Positions 1 to 9,900 of a stretch of DNA of 64,000 nt are shown in pieces (the stretch's first letter is position 1; each line of letters begins with the position of its first letter). This stretch comes from Notospermus geniculatus (lineage: Eukaryota > Nemertea > Pilidiophora > Heteronemertea > Lineidae). The notes below the pieces were generated by a model. It searched no databases, was not told the origin of the DNA, and saw nothing but the letters and a program-made list of their open reading frames with translations. Location of the stretch: NCBI GenBank assembly GCA_002633025.1, contig NMRB01000539.1, positions 11,930 through 75,929 on the forward strand. The letters are read 5' to 3'. A program made the translations under genes and the position numbers.

Positions 1-422
1 TAATGGATGCTCCCACCGGCTTAATTAAATCAGACGAAGAATAACACATGGTTATCTGCGGAGTCCAAAATTCTGCATTAAATATGATATCAGGAAAAAT
101 TCATTTTAGTAGGCCTAGTATAATCTCATCAACGAATTACATTCCGATCAAATAGAAGACTTGAGATAATATTCTTCTTTGGAGTACAAAACAGCTAGAG
201 GCTTTGTCGAAGTCCAAATCAAAGAGAGAGTCTTAAAAACGTAGTCCATAAGTTTGTACTGCCAATGACTATTTAATGGGAGCCTATCACAAATTTTGAA
301 ATGACGTGATTCTTGGTGAAGGCAATTAGATGCATCAATTTTTCTTCACTGTCCATGATGAAGACACACATCATAAAGTGGATTGGTCGGTCACAGAAGA
401 GAATTAAAAATTTCGTACTTAC

Positions 423-437
423 CATGGCAACGAGTTA
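423..437 (-). CDS. 15-nt microexon after type B domain
   Basis: Bounded by TTTTTCTCCAG and GTAAGT; phase 1-1, adding V-T-R-C-H-G. Bases 1-120 resemble the intron at 5160-5290, which separates the homologous microexon from the next type A exon. Another type A exon is therefore expected to the left of the window. Confidence 0.5.
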
Positions 438-3400
438 CTGGAGAAAAATATGGGAGGTATTTTTACATGAATGTTTTTGCCAGTTAAAGCGAAAAGGTCG
501 CGCCGGTCATGCTGTCTGGATACAGAATCAAACGCCGCCATCTTGAATCTAAATGTATTACAGTCCTCTCTTTGGATATTATTTTCCTGCTCGGAGCGTA
601 TTTGCACAACTCGTTTGGCTTTTCTGCCTTCAGATGCTATTTAGAACACGGTCAACTACAAATCTAGTCTGACGTACGGATGTAATTTGCTGAATACGAA
701 AACTTTTAATTTTGAAATTGTGAATTTCGTGTGCAGGTTATTATGGTTTCCGATCTATTAAACCATAATATACGAACGGAATACCTACCTTTAATGTAGC
801 GGACATAATCATCGTTTTGTAGTAGGTGTCCGTTCGAAAATGTGTAACATTTCATTTCCTTTCTTGTTCCAGTCAATGGAGTCGCATTTAGCAATCTTTT
901 TGCAGGCCTTCTGACAGGTATCAACGGTTTTCGCTTCCTTATAATATTTACCACCCCTAGCTTGGAGTTTAGGGAATTTATGCCATTGTACTGCTAAAAA
1001 AGCGAAATGGAATGATAATACGAGAAAAAAATTATGTGATGACGATATGAAACGTACACCACTAGCGTGTTCGGAAAGCTTCCTCGGGGAAGCGGGAGAT
1101 CGTTCGGTAAGGTATTTGGCAGGCTGCCAAGGCTTCCTCGAGCCTGGCCGAAGTGAGCGACTCGCGGAGTCGCTCACTTGGGGAAACTCCCGGCATGCAT
1201 TTCGGTTTTCTTTCCAAGCCGACATGCTGATTGGCTAAACGTGGAATATTTCACGCCTGCAACCCACAGTAGTACCTTTCCCCGAGGAAGCGCAAATATC
1301 GTTCGGAAATTTGCCTTCACTGGGCATGCTCACATTCCCCGAAGCTCGGGGAAGAAATTTCCTCGGGGAAGCTTTCCGAACACAGGGCTAGGCTAACTTA
1401 ATAAGCCAGAACAGTACCGGGTAACAAATGTTTTAATCAAATTGACGAAAACAAAAATTAATTCCATTAAAAATTTGGAAAATGTCAGTTAAGAAGTAAA
1501 CTTTTATGAACGAGATAAAACATGTTAGAGAAATGGAAGATTTGTGAGAAGTTCTTGCTGCGAATACAAAAAAGCGAGCTGCGTTTAATGAATCTGGAAC
1601 GATTCTCACAAAAGTTCATGTAATTCATTTTTTCTACCACTATCAGGATATTGGATCAAAAAATGATCATTCAGATTTGAAGAAATCACAAGGGTAATCA
1701 ATTTGGAAGTGGTTATTTGGCAAGCAAATGCTTGTCGAATTACAGAAATTTGGTCTTAGATGGCAAGCAGACAAAAATGAATATTAATTAGACCTCATTA
1801 ATTATGCAAACAGAAGACGAAGATGGCGTCCTCCGACTCGCCGTCGCAGCCCTCGCCAAAAGGCATCGAAAAGTTGCGATTTGGAGTAGGCTATGCTTCC
1901 AACGAAGATTTTAAGACATTTTAAGGCATCGAACTGTTTATTTGCACAGTTATCTGCTGTGTATGCAGTAAGCGTACAGTCTTCGATGCACGTCTAGCTC
2001 ATTAATTATGCAGCGCTCCTGCAGATCAGCTGGCAGGGCAGAAAATATCGTTTAGTGGAGGGGGCCTTGCGAAAGGAGCCACCTACAAGCGATTTTCAGA
2101 TGAAAGTGGTTATTTATCGACCCTGGTTTGCCAAACAGTACGCCAAGTTTGGCAAAACGACGAGTTACCCGCATTGTCCTGAACCAGGTAATAAATTCCC
2201 ACCGCATACCTGCAACCAGTTGACTAGCGCAGTGCACAGAGTGATGGGCCAGCAACTCGAATGTGGCGGGTTCGAAACTTGCGTGATCACACTCGTGATT
2301 TTTTTCATTTTTTTTCTTTTTTCTTGTTTTGTCCTTTTCTCAGAAAAGTAGGCATATCAAGAAGAAACATTTTGTGTTAATAGATCCGAACAGTGGAACG
2401 TGCCAAAAAACGACTGCCGGATGGTGGCCTCATTGGCCACAGTAGTCAATGCTACGTAACTACGCCGTAGGTGAGGGTGCCATTGACATAAATATTGTTG
2501 TTTGGGTTCCGTTAAGTAAGTTCAAGATAAAAAAATACTATCGCTCCCGCCCGTGCCTAAAATCAGCGCCGTGCCTCTCAAATTTTCCGTCCCAAAAGTA
2601 CAACATGGACATGAGGTTTTTCACTCTGTGTAACTCTGCCCCCCCCCCCCCCCTCTCCCTTGGCCCTTGATTACCACCTGCATAGGTTAAAACTTCCTCC
2701 AAGGTTATAACAAACAATTGGCATGTTTGCTTGCCCAATAGCCAAACGTGCTGAATAATATGGCAAGCACATATCCTGATTAATATTCATTAGGGGGCGT
2801 GACATGCTTGCCAAATAGGGACATTTTTTAGCATTAGATGGCAAGCATGCTTGCTAAATAAGGACGAAAAAGGGAACTGCTTGGCATGCTTGCCAAATAA
2901 ACCCGGCCAATCAATTTAACATCATATTTTTGAGCACTACGCGAAGTTAAAAGTGGTCACTTTGACGAATTTCAAAATAGGGGCCAATATCGATCAACTC
3001 AGTCTTAGAGAGAAGGTTTATGTAAAGTGACTCGAAGTCTCGAATTTTTTACGCAACAAATCTGACTAACTGCACTCTAGATTTGGAAAACAAGGCTCGG
3101 GGGCCCTAGGGAGCCGTCATAAGAAGGTGCCCCGAGCTTTATTTTCTCCATTTAGTGCGCAGTTAGTCAGATTTTTTGCGTCAAAATTTCGAGATTTCGA
3201 GTCACTTTACATAACCCTTAATCCTAATAAGTACTCACTCTATTTTTGAACTGCGATAACCATTTATCATTGAGAAAGGAATATAGACCACAGAAAAGAA
3301 GAAATATTGTCTCCTACTTACATTTACCAGTGCGGTTAACTGGAATATAACAGGCATCTGATTATTCATGGCATCGACCTCAATCACCAGTCCGTAAAGC

Positions 3401-3910
3401 TGCCCATACACGATTAATATTATTGCACAATATGAGGATCACAATGGGAAATATTATTGTCAATCTTTCTTCTAATTATCATGCTAGAAGCACACGACCA
3501 CCCATTTGGGCCCCATATTGTGCAATAATATTGTGTATGGGCGGCTTTAGCCGTATTCGCGAAAACGTTTTATGAGAACGCTTTAACATCAAAATCCATG
3601 TATATTTACGCTCCAGTTGGGGTGAAAAAAAGAGGTGGTGATTATCAATATACAAAACTTTAGACTAAAATCAGAAGCCAGTGTACAGTTCGTAGTAGTT
3701 TACAATGAGTCCAATATACAATTAGAAACTGATTTCATTTTTCGTAAACACCACTCTCAGCAAAACAAACGTTTAAGCTTTGGTGTCTATTGTTACAAAC
3801 AGGAGCAAAACAATCTATTTGCTTGCAGGCAAACTGATACTTATTTATATACATTTATATTGACAGAACGTACATATTTTGCAGAGTAAAAGTCCGTGTG
3901 TGTTATAGGT

Positions 3911-3956
<46 letters not shown>

Positions 3957-6900
3957 TGTGGGTTTATAGTGCCTTTTACATTTAGGTGTCAAGGCACTTC
4001 ACATTATTACCCAGCCTAATCCAGAAACCTTTCTGTAGAAACCAAGAGCAGCTACAATCCAGCGCACACATGGACATTTCAGGCCAGTTGAGAGTATACA
4101 GAGTGGCACAGCCAGGGATTAACCCGCAAACTTCCGATCACGAATCCGCTCTAACCATTGTGTCACTGCGCTCCCCGATAATCTCACGTTAAAGGGGTAG
4201 GCTATAACTTGTAAACTATGGAAACCACTAATTTCATAAGAGATGCATTCATATTATGTTTGGCAGCGACAGTAGGCCTAAATAAATTAAAACGGCCCGG
4301 AAAGACTTCCGTGACAAGAGAGACCTAAATTCACGACACATATCAGTATGTTCTTCTGAGTACCACAAGTCATCCAAGTGGTGCATAAGTATTTTTTGAA
4401 TGCAAAAAACATGTATTTACCTTCAACATAGCGGTCAACATTCTTGTTTTTCCTCAGGACTCTCTTTGTAAATGTGTAACATTTCTTTCCTTTCGTGTCC
4501 CAGTCAATCGCTTTGCAGTGAGCCCTCTTTCGACAGATACGTTTACAGGCTCTAACGGTTTTCGCTGATGCATGGTATTTACCACCCGTCACTTGGAGGT
4601 GCGGAATTTTCTTCCATCTTCGTGCTACAAATGCGAAATAAAATAAGAATATGATAGGATGATCACATTAACACTGACATATCTAGGCTTGATTATGTAA
4701 TAAATCGGCCAAATCGGCCCTATAGCATGGCGCACACGAGCGATTTTTCTAGGCGACTAGCCTTTCGACTACAGGAGCGACTGAACATATTTTTAGTTTT
4801 TTTTTGACTCGTTTGCGACAAATGCTTCACTGGGAGATCAGTGATGTCGCGGATGACATCACTGATCGACCTCAAAGGTAATTATCGCATGCGACCAAGT
4901 AGTCGCATCGGTAGTCGCCCCCACTTTAGTCGCTCGTGTGCGCCATGCTTAAAGGGCGGCGCACACGAGCGACTAAATCTGGGCGACCGCCGACGAGACT
5001 GGTGGTGCGACTAGACATCAGCCAATCAGAAGCGCCAAATCTTGTCGCTTTGGCGGTCGGAAGCCAAGTCGGCCGACAAATCGGTCAAAATTGTCGCTCG
5101 TGTGCGCCGCCCTTTAGTCAATCAAGTCTGTCGTTGGCTTCGTCATCTCGGCATGCATAGCATAAATGACGAATATAAGACTAATGATCAACCCGAAGAG
5201 TACCGCATGGTTTGACGAAATCGGTGAAAATTCAAAACATTTTGTATTTAATTTGATATCAGGAAAACTTCATTTAAGAAGTATTTATACATGTATTTAT
5301 TAAATTAATGAGATTAAGGCTGCGTTTAGCTGACACGCGGAATGCGGTATAGGGACGCGGAAACCCTGGCGGAAAGATATGTTGTATGCGAAAATGCATT
5401 GCATTTTCCGCTTCAATCCGCATTCCGCGTGTCAGCTAAATGCAGCTAAAGTCTGATACAAATAAAGACGTGGAATAAGTTCTTCCTGAAAATACAAATT
5501 AGTGAGAGGGTTTTTCGAAGTCTGTGTCAAAGAAAGAGTCTGAAAGGTGTTGACCCAATTTTGTGCCACTCAGTGATTCCTTTTGAAACATGTCACATAC
5601 ATACATGTGTTTAGAAATGACAGCATTCTTTGTTGCAAAGACTATACATGTAGATGGATCAATTTTTCATGATCACAGAAAGGGTGCATGATATGATGAA
5701 GACCCTCATAAACTGGTAATAGAAGACAACGAAAAATGTAAAATATCGTACTTACCACGACGGCAAGTTACTGGAAAAAATATCGGAGACATTGTGTTCA
5801 TTAGCCATTGCAGAGACCGCAAGTAGTGGTGCAAAAAAGCATTTTCGTTGAGGTCTTTCTTTTCATGTTCCTGATTGCAGTCAGTAAATGCAGTTGTGAG
5901 GTTTTGAATACATAAAGCACTTTGGGCAGAATACAAAATGTTTTTGAGACGCCGGCATTCTATAAAACGTCGAAGTTTACATCTTAATCAGAATTTCAGC
6001 ATATACATGTAGTTCTTTGTATGTAAACACGGCAGAACGTAGATTTTTTTTCTTCTCAATCTACTGTCCGCGAAATAAACGCCTGACAATGTTCGACATG
6101 TGTTTTTTTCCACATTGGAACAACCACGTTTCCGCTGGTAATTTCAAATCCAAAGAATTTTGAGCGAATATTAATACCGTTTTCTGATACAACACAGCAC
6201 CAATGTACCATGAAGCAAGAGGGCCCATAACAATATCAATTTAGAGGAATTATATGTATTTGCATAGTAACATCTCGTCTCTGCGATGGATGTCTCACAG
6301 AGATTGGCAATATAATTTGAAATGCGCACTTAGGTTGAAACAAACTCTCATACACGTATATAAGCGTTGAAATACCTACCTTTAATGTAACGGTCGAAAT
6401 TCGTGTTTTGCAACAGGTGTCCATTCGAAAATGTGTAACATTTCTTTCCTTTTTTGTTCCAGTCAATGGAATCGCATTTAGCAATCTTTTTGCAGGCCCC
6501 TTTACAGTCATCAACGGTTTTTGCGTTTTGAAAATATTTGCCACCCTTTGCTTGGAGATTCGGGAATTTATGCCATTCTATTGCTAAAAAGGCGAAATAG
6601 AAAGATAATATAGGCCTAAGAAAACAAACAAATCATATGACGACGATATCATTACCGGGTAAGATATTTCGATCCTGTCGACGGAAACGGAAAACTGCTT
6701 TAGTTGAAAATTTGGAGAAAATCAGTTAAGAAATATAATTTTATAAATGCGACAAATTATTTGAAAAATTGAAGACTAGTAGAAGTTTTCTGTTGCAATA
6801 CAAAAAAGCGAGCGGCATTGAATGGTTCCAGAAGTTCAGAAGTTGATTAGGATTCATTTTTCTGCTACTAATGATTCGATCCGAAATTTTATCAGTGATC

Positions 6901-9900
6901 AGATTTGAAGAAATCAGAAGGTTATTCTTGGCAAATTCGGTTTGGTTGATCCATTTTACATTTTTCAGCACAGTACATGTATTTTTGACTACAACACAGT
7001 GCACTAAATCATATTAATTAGGTCGCCATCTATTAACTAAGTACATGTACTCACTGCATTTTTAAATTGCGAACTAACACTTTATCAAGACAAATGCGAG
7101 GCCGGTCACAGACGAAAATGAAAAGGGATAGTCTCGTACTTACATTTACCATTGCTGTTTACTGGAAGAAAATACCAGAGCCATTTGGTTAGTCATGGCA
7201 TCGACTTAAGCAGAAAAACGTTTATGATAACATTATCCTCTCGACGGTTGTCATTACGTCACGAGATATACTCGACAGATAAAAACAGCAAAATACACTC
7301 AGTTGGAGTGGATAAAAGGGATGATTATCTATAGCCGTGGTTACACCTATCCAAAATCCCCGTGCTTTTTGAGACACGGGGTTTTTCCGAACCAGAAAAA
7401 ACAGGGCGTTGACACGGCGAGCGGTTACACTACTAAAAGTGCGATTGGTAATAAGTTCCGTATCCCGGCGATAGGGGCACTGCATGTAGGCAACTCTCTG
7501 TCATCGAGTGGCTACTGGAGGCGTGAAATATCCTATACGCAGGCGCACGACTCATCGATTTGCATCGCCGTCTGTCGCCGGGTGCTTGGAACTACAAATA
7601 AGCACGGGGATTTCGCGGTTACACTATATACATAAAATCCCCGTGTCTAAATAGCCCCGGCGTTGCCCCTTCGAGATCGCTGGGGCTAATAAGCACGGGG
7701 ATTTCAGACACGGGTCTATTTAGACAAGGCGATTTATAGGTGTAACCGCAAAGTCCCCGGGGAAAGCACGGGGATTTATGTAGTGTAACCACAGCTAATG
7801 TTCAAAACTTTGGATTAAACTCAGACAATTCGTGGTAATCTACAGCGAGTTCAATACAACAACAAACTGATTTCGTATTTTATCAACAGCCCTGTCAACG
7901 AAATAAACATTTAGGGGTCTATTCTGCCCTACAATGGAAGACTGCAGTATCTGCATATTGCAGTCTTCCCTTGTACAGCCTCTGCAGCCTTTCCTATTCA
8001 GTGAAGTGGACAATGTAGGTGTGTAATAACATCAGTAGATACTGCTCTCCTTTCTGGCAAAATTATTCAGAGCTGCCACCTAAAACAAGGGAGATATGGC
8101 ATAAAACGCAAGACCGCAGAAAGTGCAGTTACTGCAGTCTTCGTTTGGAGGGCAGTATTGTTCTAAACGCGAGCAAAACTGCGCATTAGTTTCGACAAAC
8201 CTACAACAGGATATAGGTATGCAGATTACAACTTTATCAAGCTACACTTGCACATGTGCTTCGAAGCACGCTGGAACTTAGCTGTATACAATGAGAGAAC
8301 GTACACAGTTGGCAGAGTAAAAAGTCACGCCGCGCATGCTATGTGTTGTCTCACGATGAATGTCAGTGTATAGTCTGAACTTGTTAAACCATCGAAACCA
8401 CTTATTTCAAAAGAGACATTGTCCATACTATATTCTGCAGTGGCAATAAATTAAAAGGGCCGTGAAAGATTTCCATGACCAGAGAGACCGAAATTCACGA
8501 TTCGGGTCAAAGTGCTAGCGTCAAATGACCTAGTATGTCACATTTTAGTATTTTCGAGAAAAAATGGGTTTATGTTTCCAGAGTTGGAATGACAACTTGG
8601 AAGAGTTTTGTTGTGGAAAACAATTAATTGTTCCGAAGTACATTTTAAGATATTTTTAAAAAAATGTTATACAGGATTTAAAGGGACTAGGAAAAATTTT
8701 TCAAGCTTCGGTTATTACAAAATGCTAGTCTTTCATGATAAATTCCCACCGTCAANGTACTTAGCTGTGTAGGTGGTAAGTGCTGCCACCTTTTGGTGCT
8801 ATGAATGTACTAGTCCTTATATACAATAGAACACATTTTAAGAAGCCATGTTTGTTTGCTTATTTCTGCCAGCTCCTGAAAACTTTGTCCTTTTGGGGCT
8901 TATGGGATCCTCAAAAGAGTACATGTATTTTTGACTATAACACAGTGCACTAAATCATATTAATTAGGTCGCCATCTATTAACTAAGTACATGTACTCAC
9001 TGCATTTTCAAATTGCGAAATAACACTTTATCAAGACAAATGGGAGGCCGGTCACAGACGAAAATGAAAAGGGATACTTACATTTACCATTGTGGTTTAC
9101 TGGAAAAAATATCAGTGCCATTTGGTTAGTCATGGCATCGACTTATGCAGTGGCCCATTCGCGAAAAACGTTTATGAGAAAATTATCCCCTCGACGGTTG
9201 TCATTACGTCAGGAGAGCGACTCGACGGATAAAAGCAGCATAATACACTCAGTTGGAGTGGATAAAAAGGATGATTATCAATGTTCAAAACTCTGGATTA
9301 AACTCAGACAATTCGTGGTAATCTACAGCGAGTTCAATACAACAACAAACTGATTTCGTATTTTATCAACAGCCCTGTCAACGAAATAAACATTTAGGGG
9401 TCTATTGTTCTAAACGCGAGCAAAACTGCGCATTAGTTTCGACAAACCTACAACAGGATATAGGTATGCAGATTACAACTTTATCAAGCTACACTTGCAC
9501 ATGTGCTTCGAAGCACGCTGGAACTTAGCTGTATACAATGAGAGAACGTACACAGTTGGCAGAGTAAAACGTCACGCCGCGCATGCTATGTGTTGTCTCA
9601 CGATGAATGTCAGTGTACAGACCTTGTCTTTTAAGGCGAGCGATCACTCGCCCACACCATAGCTCGCCTAAAATGGATTTTAGGTGAGTGGTTTTCCACT
9701 CACCTTAGAAGAGAAAGGCTCACCTCAGAAAGGGCAGTTTACAGTGTATGTCATGTATGTAGGCCTAGGGCCTACCGTAATTTCATCCATTTCACTGAAA
9801 ATCACTCACCTGGGATGAAGTAGGTGAGCAATTTATCACTCGCCTGCGCTTTTCAAAAGACAAGGCCTGAGTGTATAGTCTGAACTTGTTAAACCATCGA

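Larger units (their letters stand above)
6973..8755. repeat. Tandem segment copy 1 (contains microexon)
   Basis: Nearly identical to 8918-10265 once insertions are removed. It carries two insertions absent from the partner (7334-7795, 7924-8155) and stops at the single N at 8756 in the middle of a foldback element. Confidence 0.8.

Noticed and set aside
6236-6544. 102-codon minus ORF over the type B PAN exon
   Set aside because: Wrong frame; the domain frame has no ATG and is bounded by splice sites instead.
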